Source: Listeria monocytogenes (lineage in GTDB: Bacteria; Bacillota; Bacilli; Lactobacillales; Listeriaceae). Taken from it: DNA of 64,000 bases. This document shows, piece after piece, positions 55,065 to 64,000 of this stretch. Under the pieces are notes generated by a model. The model was not told where the DNA came from. It made no database searches and saw only the letters and a list, made by a program, of their open reading frames with translations. The translations under genes were made by a program, and so were the position numbers. How positions within the stretch are numbered: position 1 is the stretch's first letter; every line of letters begins with the position of its first letter. Location of the stretch: NCBI RefSeq assembly GCF_013282665.1, contig NZ_CP054041.1, forward strand, positions 2,586,001 to 2,650,000, written 5' to 3'.

Positions 55065-57281
55065 TTAGTTCATTAATCTTCTCACTGTATAAACATCTGG
55101 AATTTGTTTTATTTTATCCACTACTCGTTGTAAATGATTAATATTATGAATTTGTAGTGTAACGACTAATGTGGCCATTTTATTATTATCAACTTTAGCA
55201 TTGACGCCGTTAATATTCGAAGTTAAGCTATTAATCACTTGCAAAATATCATTTAAAAGACCGTTGCGGTTATAGCCATATATTTCGATATCTACATTAT
55301 AATCATTTTTCGCCTGAGAATCAGCATCTTCCCAGTCCACTTCAATTAATCGCTCTGGTTCGATAGCTTGAACATTTGGGCAATCTTGACGATGAATAGA
55401 AATCCCGCGACCTTTTGTAATATAACCGACTATATCATCACCTGGCACCGGATTACAACATCTGGATAGTCGAATTAATAGATTACCAACCCCTTGAACA
55501 ACTACTCCTCCATTATGCTTAATCTTCAATTTCTCGTTGTTAGCATCGGAATTAGAGGGTTTATTTTCTGATTGAGTTAACAGTTTCTCCGTTTCTGCTT
55601 CAAGTTCACGTTCTTTTCGTAGTTTTTCCGTTAAGCGGTTCGCTACTTGTAAAGCTGTAATGCCATTATAACCAACTGCTGCAAACAAATCATCTTCATG
55701 CGAAAAGTTTAGTTTATCGGCTAATTTACGGAGATTTTCTGGCGTCATAATTTTTTTCGGCTCGAATCCAAGTTGTCTAATTTCTTTTTCAACTAAGTCG
55801 CGGCCTTTTTCGACATTCTCTTCTTTTGCTTGTCGTTTGAAAAATTGTTTAATTTTATTTCGTGCTTGAGAAGTTTGGACTAATTTTAGCCAGTCGCGGC
55901 TTGGACCATAAGAATGTTTGGACGTTAAAATATCAATAATATCGCCCGTTTTTAATTTATAATCGAGTGTCACAATTTTTCCATTAATTTTAGCCCCGAT
56001 AGTTTTGTTTCCGATTTCGGTATGGACACGGTAGGCAAAGTCAAGTGGTACAGAGCCATTTGGCAACTCGTACACGTCTCCTTTTGGTGTAAATACATAA
56101 ACAACATCCGAAAATAAGTCGAGTTTCAAACTTTCCATAAACTCTTCTGCATTATCCGATTCATTTTGATATTCTAAAATTTCTCGGAACCATGTTAATT
56201 TGTTATCGAATGAAGTCTTAGAATTGACGACTTTGCCTTCTTTATAGGCCCAATGCGCCGCAACCCCGTACTCAGCGATTTGGTGCATTTCGTGCGTTCT
56301 GATTTGAACTTCAAGAGGTTCGCCTTGAGGCCCTATAACCGTCGTGTGAATCGATTGATACATATTCGACTTCGGCATCGCAATATAATCTTTAAAGCGA
56401 CCTGGCATCGGTTTCCAACGCGTATGAATAATACCAAGAACAGCATAGCAATCCTTGATACTACTAACGACAATTCGAACAGCGAGCAAATCATAAATTT
56501 CGTTAAATTGTTTATTTTGTTCACTCATTTTCCGGTAAATGGAATAAATATGTTTTGGTCTTCCCGAAATATCCGCTTGAATATTGAGTTCATCTAGATT
56601 TTCATTTACACCATCAATCACATCATGTAAGTATCGCTCTCTTGCATCCCGCTTTTGTTTCATTAAGTGGACGATGCGGTAGTATTGTTGTGGATTTAAA
56701 TAGCGTAGCGCTGTGTCTTCGAGCTCCCATTTCACTCGCGAAATACCCAAACGATGTGCAAGGGGGGCAAAAATTTCTAACGTTTCATTGGCAATTCTAC
56801 GTTGTTTTTCCACAGGCAAATGCTTTAATGTCCGCATATTATGCAAACGGTCCGCTAATTTGATCAAAATGACGCGAATATCCTGCGCCATCGCAATAAA
56901 CATTTTTCGATGATTTTCAGCTTGTTGCTCTTCGTGTGATTTATATTTAATTTTACCAAGTTTCGTTACTCCGTCTACTAGCATAGCAACTTCACTGCCG
57001 AAGACTTCTTCTAAATCTGCTAGTGTGACTGGCGTATCTTCCACAACATCATGTAAAAATCCAGATGCAACAGTCGATGGATCCATTTTTAATTCGACTA
57101 AAATGCCGGCAACTTGAATTGGATGAATAATATACGGCTCACCTGATTTACGAAATTGCTCTTTATGAGAATCGCGCGCAAATTCATACGCTTTTTTTAC
57201 AAGCGCTAGATGTTCCTGATTCATATAATGAGAAGCCATATCGATGACCTGCTCAGCTGTCAGATTTTGTTCTTTCGCCAT
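55065..57281 (-). CDS. relA: Bifunctional (p)ppGpp synthetase/hydrolase RelA (Rsh)
   Basis: A 738-residue long RSH enzyme. The HD hydrolase domain (about 25-190) has FLHDVVEDT near 75. The synthetase domain (about 220-360) has YDLLAVRIVV and FKDYIAMPKSNMYQSIHTT. TGS (about 390-450), a zinc-finger-like ISRCCNPVPGDDIVGYITKG near 605 and a C-terminal ACT domain (about 663-738) follow. The hydrolase motif is intact, so it should both make and break (p)ppGpp on starved ribosomes. Its leader carries a terminator-like hairpin. Confidence 0.98.
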   Translation of the reverse strand: MAKEQNLTAEQVIDMASHYMNQEHLALVKKAYEFARDSHKEQFRKSGEPYIIHPIQVAGILVELKMDPSTVASGFLHDVVEDTPVTLADLEEVFGSEVAMLVDGVTKLGKIKYKSHEEQQAENHRKMFIAMAQDIRVILIKLADRLHNMRTLKHLPVEKQRRIANETLEIFAPLAHRLGISRVKWELEDTALRYLNPQQYYRIVHLMKQKRDARERYLHDVIDGVNENLDELNIQADISGRPKHIYSIYRKMSEQNKQFNEIYDLLAVRIVVSSIKDCYAVLGIIHTRWKPMPGRFKDYIAMPKSNMYQSIHTTVIGPQGEPLEVQIRTHEMHQIAEYGVAAHWAYKEGKVVNSKTSFDNKLTWFREILEYQNESDNAEEFMESLKLDLFSDVVYVFTPKGDVYELPNGSVPLDFAYRVHTEIGNKTIGAKINGKIVTLDYKLKTGDIIDILTSKHSYGPSRDWLKLVQTSQARNKIKQFFKRQAKEENVEKGRDLVEKEIRQLGFEPKKIMTPENLRKLADKLNFSHEDDLFAAVGYNGITALQVANRLTEKLRKERELEAETEKLLTQSENKPSNSDANNEKLKIKHNGGVVVQGVGNLLIRLSRCCNPVPGDDIVGYITKGRGISIHRQDCPNVQAIEPERLIEVDWEDADSQAKNDYNVDIEIYGYNRNGLLNDILQVINSLTSNINGVNAKVDNNKMATLVVTLQIHNINHLQRVVDKIKQIPDVYTVRRLMN

Positions 57282-57324
57282 TTACATTCACCCTCTTATC
57301 TCCCTGTCATATATACAACTTAAA

Positions 57325-57345
57325 AACACCCAAAAACTGAGTGTT
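57325..57345 (-). terminator. Small terminator-like hairpin in the relA leader
   Basis: On the minus strand AACACTCA and TGGGTGTT form an 8-bp stem (one G-U) around five bases, followed by TTTAAG. It lies between the relA -10 and relA, about 15 bases after the expected start. The T-tract is short. Confidence 0.5.
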
Positions 57346-57367
57346 CTAAAAAATATTCTTGTTTAAT

Positions 57368-57373
57368 ATTATA
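57368..57373 (-). promoter_or_regulatory. Extended -10 promoter of relA
   Basis: TGCTATAAT on the minus strand. The -35 is weak (TTTCTA at 18 bases). Confidence 0.6.
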
Positions 57374-57448
57374 GCATGAGCCGTCTTTGTTTAGAAAGCA
57401 CTTTTCCTTGATTTTTCACATTTTCTAGCAGTTTTCCGCTTTTTAAAC

Positions 57449-57481
57449 AAAAAACTACCCCTAAAATAATAGGAGTAGTTT
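57449..57481 (-). terminator. Terminator after apt
   Basis: AAACTACTCCT and AGGGGTAGTTT pair on the minus strand with one G-U, followed by a T-rich tail. It separates recJ-apt from relA. Confidence 0.85.
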
Positions 57482-57487
57482 GATTTT

Positions 57488-58009
57488 TTATAATTGCATA
57501 AGAATCAAACGGTCGTAACCATTTAATTTTTTATGTCCTTCTAGTTCTTTTAGTTCGATTAAGAAAGCACAACCAGCTACAATACCGCCTAATTCTTCTA
57601 CGAGTTTGATTGTTGCTTCGATTGTTCCACCAGTTGCAAGTAAATCATCCGTAATTAAAACGCGTTGACCAGGTTTAATTGCATCACTATGCATCGATAA
57701 TTTATTCGTACCGTATTCTAAATCGTATTCCATTTCGATTGTTTCACGAGGAAGTTTTCCTGGTTTACGAACAGGCGCAAAACCAATTCCTAACGCATAA
57801 GCAACTGGGCAACCGATAATAAAGCCACGTGCTTCTGGTCCAACAATAATATCGATTTTTAATTCTTTTGCGTATTCCACAATTTTATCTGTAGCAAAAC
57901 GATAAGCTTCTCCATCATTCATAAGGGGAGTGATGTCTTTAAATACAATCCCTTTTTTGGGCCAATCGTTCACAATCGCTACATAATCTTGTAAATCTTT
58001 AATTTCCAT
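57488..58009 (-). CDS. apt: Adenine phosphoribosyltransferase
   Basis: A 173-residue purine-salvage enzyme that makes AMP from adenine and [20 protein letters not shown] near 19, [20 protein letters not shown] near 54 and the PRPP loop [17 protein letters not shown] near 114 are typical. It overlaps the end of recJ by 11 bases. The recJ-apt-relA order is conserved in Bacillales. Confidence 0.98.
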
Positions 58010-60350
58010 TTTCTAGTTCCTCCGCATTCGGGTAAATTGATGTTTCCATCATTGATTCCATCCAACTATGAAGTTCCGTATAGTTAGAGTACAACAGTTT
58101 TTTTCTTGTAGTTATTTCTTCTACCTTTTGTTGATAAATAATTGATTCGTCCAGATTACGTTTTTCAATGACTTCATTAATAATAATCTGACCACTTTCC
58201 ATTTTAGCAAATTCTAAATCAAAAAACACCTTTGACATGAAATCTATTTGCTCTTTATTCCAGCCAAACTTTTGCATTAGCCGTGGTGTGTACTTTTCAA
58301 TTGGAAATGGTTGGAATTTTTTAATGAGACTATATAACTCAGCAAAAGCTAACCGGTCTGGTATCGCCGGAATTTGATTCCCTTCCGCTGCATCAAAATG
58401 GACAAAAATACGTTCTGGTTTCGTTTCGCGAACAATCGTTTCCACTAATTCGGTCTTCGTTGGCATATCCGCAAAAACAAGTTCTTCTGTTTGGAAATCC
58501 GCCGTAAAATCAGCTTTTTCATCCACTAAAATATAGTTCTGTTCTCCAAGCGTACCAATCGTTCTTTCTTCAAAACAAACAAAAACTCTTGATTCTTTTT
58601 GTTCTTGGAGAATCCTAGCCCACTCAGATTTATTACGTACATCGAAAAGTTGCCAATGCGAGATGTGAATGTCCATCATACGTAGTTGTGGTTTTTTCAC
58701 ATTATTCCATTCATTGATGGATAATTCTCCGACCACATCAACAGCTGCATTAGGGGAGATTTTTTCTACCAAATCTCCTACACCAAATCCGATAGAATCT
58801 AAAGTGGCATCATTTTCCTCTGTAGCAAGCATTGTTTTTAGATGGGTTTTATCTGCCCCAATTCTTTTCGTTCCTTTTAAATGCATATTTTCTAACAAGA
58901 AAATCGGTTTAGGGTTATCCATTCCAAAAGGAGCTAATTTTTCAAGTTGAGCAATAAATGCTACGGAAACATCTGCAAGATTTATTTTCTCTTCTATTTT
59001 CAAGGCTGGGCGGAAATCTTCTTCAGAAAGAAAACTCGCTTCTTCTTGTAATTTAGCTTCTAATTCTGTTAGATTTTCAGCTGGCAATGTAAGACCCGCA
59101 GCCATTGGATGCCCACCAAATGCAGTCATTAAATCACGATGTTTATCAAGCGCTTGATACAAATGAAATGCATCAATGCTTCGACCAGATCCTTTGGCAA
59201 TTCCAGTAACTGGATCAATTCCTAGTACAATCGCTGGACGAGAATATGTTCCAACTAATTTAGAAGCAACTATCCCTAAAATCCCTGTATTCCAACCCTC
59301 TCCGTAAACAACGAGCACATTTCCTAATGTTTCTTTTGCCTCAATTGTGTCCATTGCGAGCTTCGTTGTATCAACCACTATTTGTTTCCGTTCTTTATTC
59401 GCATCATCAATTTCTTCTGCTAAGAAAAGTGCTTCTTCTGGATCCTCTGTTAAAAGTAAATCCGCCGCTGGATCCGCTGGACCTAAACGGCCAACTGCAT
59501 TCAGTCGTGGAGCTAAACCAAAGCCAATAGTTTCTTCCGTAGCCTCTTCTAACTTCAAACTAGCTTTTTTAGCTAACACTGAAAGTCCAAGGTTCGCGGA
59601 CTCACGCAATTGACGCAATCCCAGTTGAACAAGTAGGCGATTTTCATCTGTTAAAGAAACTAAATCCGCCACAGTTCCTACTGCAACTAAATCAAGCAAT
59701 TCTTTCGGTTCTTCTCCAAGCAAAGCATGCGATAACTTATAAGCAACACCCACACCCGCTAGTTCATCAAATGGATAAGCTGACATAGGATGCTTCGGGT
59801 GAATTACTGCCACAGCTTCCGGCATAACTTCCCGTGGTTCATGGTGATCCGTCACAATAACATCTAAACCAATCTCTTTGGCATGCGTCATTACTTCAAG
59901 CGCTGCAATACCATTATCAACAGTAATAATTAAATCCGTTCCTTGGTTTTTAGCCATATCGAACGCAGCAATATTTGGACCATAACCTTCCGTAAAGCGA
60001 TTAGGAATATAAAATTCAGCATTAGCCCCTAAATGTCGCAGTGTTTTCATTAAGACGGCAATACTAGTAACTCCATCTGCGTCATAATCTCCGTAAACTA
60101 AAATCTGCTCATTTTGTTCTATCGCTTGTTTAATTCTAGCAACCGCAAGATCCATCTCAGCGAATAAAAATGGGTCATAGCTTTCATATTTTTCTGGGTG
60201 GAAAAATTTATCGAATTGTCCTTGCGTTGTAATTTTTCTTTTCCAAAGTAGTTTTGCAAGTGGAAGCGAAATTTTTAGCTGCTCTGCTAATTGGCCGGCT
60301 TTATCTTCCTCGGCTTCCTCGATATTCCATAAGTATTTTGAATGAATCAC
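57999..60350 (-). CDS. recJ: Single-stranded-DNA 5' exonuclease RecJ
   Basis: A 783-residue DHH/DHHA1 phosphoesterase that degrades single-stranded DNA 5' to 3' in repair. [12 protein letters not shown] near 80, TVDNGIAA near 135, the DHH motif VTDHHEPRE near 160 and the DHHA1 motif [24 protein letters not shown] near 390-415 are present. An extra C-terminal domain of about 230 residues is usual in Firmicutes. Start is GTG at 60350 with AGGTGG ahead; the overlapping ATG reads straight into TGA. Confidence 0.97.
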
Positions 60351-60415
60351 ATTACCCCACCTCTCAACCTTCCTATTATATCGAAAATCACTAGAAAAAC
60401 CAAGAGGAATCTTCC

Positions 60416-60446
60416 AAACAAAAAACGCCGACCTATTAAGTCAGCG
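60416..60446 (-). terminator. Terminator after the lapA-like gene
   Basis: On the minus strand CGCTGAC and GTCGGCG pair (one G-U) around seven bases and are followed by TTTTTTG. Confidence 0.8.
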
Positions 60447-60454
60447 CCAGCTTT

Positions 60455-60799
60455 TTATTTTGTTGGATCTATAATCTTTTCTGTATCACGTTTTTCTACT
60501 TTAGATGAATGTGTTTTCATTGCTTTAGCAGCTGCTAGTTGACGTTCTAATTCTGTTTTTTCGGATGTTAATTGTTTTACTTTTTTCTTCATTCCACGTG
60601 ATTTCGCGATATTTAAGAAAAAGATAATTAAGCAACCGCAAAGAACAGAGCCTAAAATAATCAAAATTAATGGCCACTCCGCTTGCGCAAATAAAAAGTT
60701 TACTTCTACTGGGTCTACATTAATAACTGCAAAAATCGCAATAATAAGTGCTAAAATAATCCCCGCAATCACTTGCCATTGTACTTTGTTTTCTTTCAT
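60455..60799 (-). CDS. LapA-domain membrane protein
   Basis: A protein of 114 residues with two transmembrane helices (about 9-29 and 44-66) joined by VINVDPVEVNFLFAQAEWPL, the LapA (DUF1049) pattern, and a charged C-terminal coiled coil (KKKVKQLTSEKTELERQLAAAKA). In enterobacteria LapA takes part in LPS assembly control. That cannot apply to a Gram-positive, so its role here is unknown. The start at 60799 follows AGGAGGAGAAAAG. It lies between secDF and recJ. Confidence 0.88.
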   Translation of the reverse strand: MKENKVQWQVIAGIILALIIAIFAVINVDPVEVNFLFAQAEWPLILIILGSVLCGCLIIFFLNIAKSRGMKKKVKQLTSEKTELERQLAAAKAMKTHSSKVEKRDTEKIIDPTK

Positions 60800-60853
60800 C
60801 TTTTCTCCTCCTTGCACAATTATCTTATTATTTACCCGTTTCCAACCTATTAA

Positions 60854-60890
60854 AAACGGCCGAATCTCTTTTTATGAAATTCGGCCGTTT
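60854..60890 (-). terminator. Terminator after secDF
   Basis: AAACGGCCGAAT and ATTCGGCCGTTT form a perfect 12-bp stem, followed by T5 on the minus strand. It lies just past the secDF stop. Confidence 0.88.
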
Positions 60891-60894
60891 ATTT

Positions 60895-63159
60895 TTATAC
60901 GACTGGTTGTCCGTTATTACGTGGTTTTTTCTTTTTAACGGTGTTAATTGGTCCTTTTTTACGTAGTTGCCTTGCTTTAAATACGTACCATAATTGCATC
61001 GCCATAAAGATGGAGGAGAACACACTCGAAACAAGTCCAACAAGTAAGGCGATGGAGAAGTTCAGAATAGACTCACTACCAAATAATACTAGTGCAAGTA
61101 CGGTGAAAATAACCGTTAAAATAGTGTTAATAGAACGAGTGAATGTTTGTCGTAATGCTTTATTAACCGCATCCGCAATTTCTTCTTTCGTTTTGAAACG
61201 TTGCATCTTCATACTAATATCCCGTATCCGGTCGGCGGTAACTATCGTATCATTAATGGAATAACCGATAACCGTCAGCACTGCGGCAATGAAGGTTAAG
61301 TCAACCTCCAGCCTTGTTACACTGAAGAAAATGAAGATAATAAATGCGTCGAATAGTAAGGAAAGAATCGCCGCAATACCCATATAAAATTCAAACCGGA
61401 CCGCAATATAAAGTACAATCAGCACAGACGCCACACCGAGTGCCCAGAAGCCATTTTTGGCAAGTTCTTTACCAACAGTTGGTGAAACGGTACTAATGCT
61501 TGGTTCGTGCTTATATTTGTCCTCAAAGTAGTTTTTAAATTTAGCTACGTCATTTTGTGATAATGTCCCTTTATAAGAAACAACGGCTGTTTTAGACCCT
61601 GATCCTTGGAAAACAATATCATCTGATGGCATATCAATTGCATCTAAATCTTTCTTAATTTGCGTTTCTGTCAGTGTTTGATTAGCTGTTACTTCCGCTC
61701 GTGTTCCACTGGCAAAGTCAATACCTAAATTCAGTTTAAATATGGATAAAATAACGATACCAACAATAACAATTGCAGCAAAAATGGATAAGAACAGACG
61801 ATGATGTTTTACAAAGTCAAAACGGTCAAAGTGTGTTTTTAAGCTAAAGCTATTAATGCCCTCATGTAAATTATGGATATCTTTTCGTTTAACTGCAAAG
61901 AATCCTGGTTTATTATTAAGCCAATTACTTTTCACTAATAATCCTAATAAGAATCTTGATCCCCAAACGGCAGTCAAGAAGCTGACTAAAATACTAATGA
62001 TTAGAACTGTAGCAAAACCTTTGATGGAACTTGTTCCAAAGTAGAAGAGAACCGCAGCTACGATAAGTGTCGTCAAGTTACCATCTAAAATCGCACGGAA
62101 TGCTTCTTTACCGCCGACTTCAAAAGCCGCTTTCGTCGACCTACCGACTTTGATTTCTTCTTTTATCCGCTCGTAGGTTATTACGTTCGCGTCAACAGCC
62201 ATACCTACCCCCAGAATTAACCCTGCAATCCCTGGTAAAGTAAGTGTTGCGTTAAGCAGACTCAGTATTAATAGTACTAAATAAGTGTATGCTACTAAAG
62301 TGATACAAGCAATAATACCTGGTAAACGGTAAACAGCCATCATGAAAATAAAGATAGCAATAACCCCAATAATACCAGCTAAAATTGTTTCTTGTAAGGC
62401 ATCTTGCCCAAATTGAGCACCAACAGATGTCGAGTAAACTTCTTTCATTTTTACAGGGAGAGCACCAGAGTTCAGCAAATCAGCTAAATCTTTTGCTTCT
62501 TCCGTTGTGAAACTTCCGGAAATTTCTACTTTATCTGTATCGAGCACGCTACTAACGTTTGGTGCTGATAAGTAAGCTGGGTCTTTCTTCTCGCGTTCTG
62601 TTTTGTATTTTTGGCCTTCTTTCCAATCTAACCAAATAACTAATTGATTGTCAGGTGCCTCAGCCAAAATTGTTTTTGTTACACTAGCAAATTTGTCAGC
62701 ACTTTTGAGTTTTAGAGTAACGATTGGATTATTGCTTGAATCGAAAGCTTGTTTGGCACCACCTGCAACTAAGTCACTACCATTCATCATCATCTTGTCA
62801 TTTGCATCTCTAAATGATAATTGGGCTGTAGTGGATAACATTTTACGTGCTTCTTCCTGGTCAGTTACACCAGCAAGTTGAACACGAATACGGTTATCCC
62901 CTTCGATTTGAATACTTGGTTCAGCTACACCTAATGAATTGATACGCTTATCAAGTGAAGTTACCGTATCTGTCAACGTTTGTTTAGATACAGTCCCTTT
63001 CCCATCAGCTGGTGACACTTCATATAGAACTTCGAATCCCCCTTGAAGATCCAAGCCTAAGTTGATGTTTTGCATAACCATTTTTGCGGTACCAAATACA
63101 GCACCAAAGATAATTGCAACTACTAGAAAGAAAATAACTATCTTACTCTTTTTTACCAT
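60895..63159 (-). CDS. secDF: Fused SecDF protein-export subunit
   Basis: A 754-residue RND-family protein that uses the proton gradient to help SecYEG-SecA release exported proteins. SecD covers about 1-420, with LGLDLQGGFEVLYEV near 35, the periplasm-like P1 domain, and GMAVDANVITYERIKEE near 320 with the proton-path Asp. SecF covers about 440-740, with LGIDFASGTRAEV near 485 and IGYSINDTIVTADRIRD near 645. Twelve helices are expected. SecD-SecF fusion is usual in Bacillales. It lies downstream of yajC and comN. Confidence 0.98.
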   Translation of the reverse strand: MVKKSKIVIFFLVVAIIFGAVFGTAKMVMQNINLGLDLQGGFEVLYEVSPADGKGTVSKQTLTDTVTSLDKRINSLGVAEPSIQIEGDNRIRVQLAGVTDQEEARKMLSTTAQLSFRDANDKMMMNGSDLVAGGAKQAFDSSNNPIVTLKLKSADKFASVTKTILAEAPDNQLVIWLDWKEGQKYKTEREKKDPAYLSAPNVSSVLDTDKVEISGSFTTEEAKDLADLLNSGALPVKMKEVYSTSVGAQFGQDALQETILAGIIGVIAIFIFMMAVYRLPGIIACITLVAYTYLVLLILSLLNATLTLPGIAGLILGVGMAVDANVITYERIKEEIKVGRSTKAAFEVGGKEAFRAILDGNLTTLIVAAVLFYFGTSSIKGFATVLIISILVSFLTAVWGSRFLLGLLVKSNWLNNKPGFFAVKRKDIHNLHEGINSFSLKTHFDRFDFVKHHRLFLSIFAAIVIVGIVILSIFKLNLGIDFASGTRAEVTANQTLTETQIKKDLDAIDMPSDDIVFQGSGSKTAVVSYKGTLSQNDVAKFKNYFEDKYKHEPSISTVSPTVGKELAKNGFWALGVASVLIVLYIAVRFEFYMGIAAILSLLFDAFIIFIFFSVTRLEVDLTFIAAVLTVIGYSINDTIVTADRIRDISMKMQRFKTKEEIADAVNKALRQTFTRSINTILTVIFTVLALVLFGSESILNFSIALLVGLVSSVFSSIFMAMQLWYVFKARQLRKKGPINTVKKKKPRNNGQPVV

Positions 63160-63259
63160 TTCTGTTTCGTTCCTCCCTCATCTAAACCATAACAAATCCC
63201 AGTCTAACAACAAATACTTCTATTTTATGTATGGAACTCAAGCATTTGCTAACAGGCTG

Positions 63260-63550
63260 TTAATCTTCCACATTTGGTTGAAGCATACTATCTGCTTGAG
63301 AAACATGGTTATTAGATTCTTGTTCAGCTGTTGTCATAATAAATTGCATTAATTGTCCAATATTCATTTGCATGACATCATTAATACGTTCATGCAAAGC
63401 AGGGGTTGGTTCATTCTTCCACTTTTCTTCTGTTAAAAATGCCCAAATGTGGCTTGCCTTGATTTCTCGGTAACCTAAGATATGAAAATCTTCCACTTTG
63501 ATAGCTATGGCAGGTGCTAAATCTTCATACCATTCCGAAAATCTATCCAT
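63260..63550 (-). CDS. comN: ComN-type post-transcriptional regulator
   Basis: A 96-residue small soluble protein, MDRFSEWYEDLAPAIAIKVEDFHILGY with HIWAFLTEEKWK near 35. This matches B. subtilis ComN (YrzD), which helps place comE mRNA at the cell poles and divisome. The Gln/Asn-rich tail after residue 70 is probably unstructured. It lies between yajC and secDF, its usual location. Its presumed target, the comE genes, is about 46 kb away in this window. Confidence 0.8.
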   Translation of the reverse strand: MDRFSEWYEDLAPAIAIKVEDFHILGYREIKASHIWAFLTEEKWKNEPTPALHERINDVMQMNIGQLMQFIMTTAEQESNNHVSQADSMLQPNVED

Positions 63551-63642
63551 ATCAAGTCGTCCCCTTTCTTAAACAATAAGCATATTCCCATTTTATCTAA
63601 AAAAAGCTTAAATGGGAAGTATAAGCTCTATTTTTTATGGTT

Positions 63643-63683
63643 AAAAAATGCCATTTCACCGTTTAAAGGGAAATGGCATTTTT
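63643..63683 (-). terminator. Terminator after yajC
   Basis: AATGCCATTTC and GAAATGGCATT pair around 12 bases, with A6/T5 flanks. It ends yajC transcripts just past the stop. Confidence 0.88.
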
Positions 63684-63693
63684 ATTTCAACTA

Positions 63694-64000
63694 TTATTTG
63701 TTGTCTTCTACAACTTCCGTATCATCAGAAGCTGTTTCTGTTACAACTCCGTTACCTTTTTCAAGTACAGTTCTGATTGCATTACGGTCAAAAGTTAATT
63801 TGCTGTTTCCACATTTCAAAATGACTGTGCCATCTTCAATTGCTTCTACAATACCGTGAAGTCCACCAATGGTAATAATTTTATCACCTTTTGCTAAACT
63901 ATTTTGCATATTTTGTACTTCTTTTTGACGTTTTTGTTGAGGTCTGATTAATAAGAAGTAAAACAAAACGATCATCAAGATAATTGGTATAAATGTTACA
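63694..64000 (-). CDS. yajC: Preprotein translocase subunit YajC (5' end cut by window edge)
   Basis: About 102 residues are visible and the frame is open to the right edge. A single transmembrane helix (VTFIPIILMIVLFYFLLIRP) and QQKRQKEVQNMQNSLAKGDKIITIGGLHGIVEAIED are YajC hallmarks. It is a small partner of SecDF-YidC. The tail is acidic. The true start lies a few codons beyond position 64000; starts at about 63978 would cut the helix and are rejected. Confidence 0.95.
   Translation of the reverse strand, partial: VTFIPIILMIVLFYFLLIRPQQKRQKEVQNMQNSLAKGDKIITIGGLHGIVEAIEDGTVILKCGNSKLTFDRNAIRTVLEKGNGVVTETASDDTEVVEDNK

Noticed and set aside
63062..63352. 96-residue plus-strand frame across the secDF-comN gap
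   Set aside because: It overlaps both genes on the opposite strand and lacks a ribosome-binding site.

Overview
The window is a stretch of low-GC Firmicute chromosome. Gene order and protein sequences match the Listeria monocytogenes/L. innocua group: pgpH-phoH-yqeY-rpsU, hrcA-grpE-dnaK-dnaJ, the comEA-EB-EC locus, reoM-ruvX, a hisS-aspS T-box operon, relA-apt-recJ and secDF-yajC. I could not run a search, so the species call rests on recognising families and order. The region is core, housekeeping chromosome. I see no phage, IS element, CRISPR array, tRNA or rRNA gene. About 62 protein genes (two cut by the window ends), one 6S RNA and two T-box leaders fill almost every base. Most genes lie on the minus strand.

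Layout. 1-2.5 kb: pgpH (5' part), phoH, yqeY, rpsU. 2.5-9.1 kb: rsmE, prmA and the class I heat-shock operon hrcA-grpE-dnaK-dnaJ behind a CIRCE operator. 9.2-13.1 kb: hemW, a short decayed intergenic stretch, lepA, divergent rpsT. 13.2-17.8 kb: holA and comEA-comEB-comEC. 17.8-22.9 kb: ribosome-assembly/NAD/aromatic cluster (yqeG, yqeH, aroE, yhbY, nadD, yqeK, rsfS, methyltransferase). 23-30.3 kb: pepF, mtnN, a DUF1510 membrane protein, greA, udk, trmR, mltG, dedA-type gene. 30.3-34.3 kb: DUF1292 gene, ruvX, reoM, alaS with an alanine T-box. 34.3-38.9 kb: an ABC transporter facing a two-component system, the only part with an accessory flavour. 38.9-47.4 kb: recD2, TPR protein, alpha/beta hydrolase, mnmA, cysteine desulfurase, 6S RNA, rarA, cymR. 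47.5-49.8 kb: amtB-glnK flanked by GlnR-type boxes, and an unknown small membrane-anchored protein. 49.8-53.2 kb: hisS-aspS under one T-box. 53.3-64 kb: SH3b amidase, dtd, relA, apt, recJ, lapA-like gene, secDF, comN, yajC (5' end cut).

How it works together. The genes cover translation and its quality control, stress response (heat shock, stringent response, c-di-AMP turnover), DNA repair, sulfur trafficking to tRNA with its cysteine regulator, nitrogen uptake, cell-wall control and Sec export. Several control points can be read directly: CIRCE, two T-boxes, GlnR boxes on both sides of the amtB promoter, three 11-bp-spaced repeats before the ABC operon, and terminator-like hairpins in the greA and relA leaders.

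I did not find a new multi-gene system. The best leads are regulatory: overlapping Asp/His codons at the probable specifier position of the hisS-aspS T-box, the phased repeats at the ABC/two-component locus, the missing canonical start codon of comEC, the greA leader attenuator, and a palindrome that contains the hrcA -35 box.
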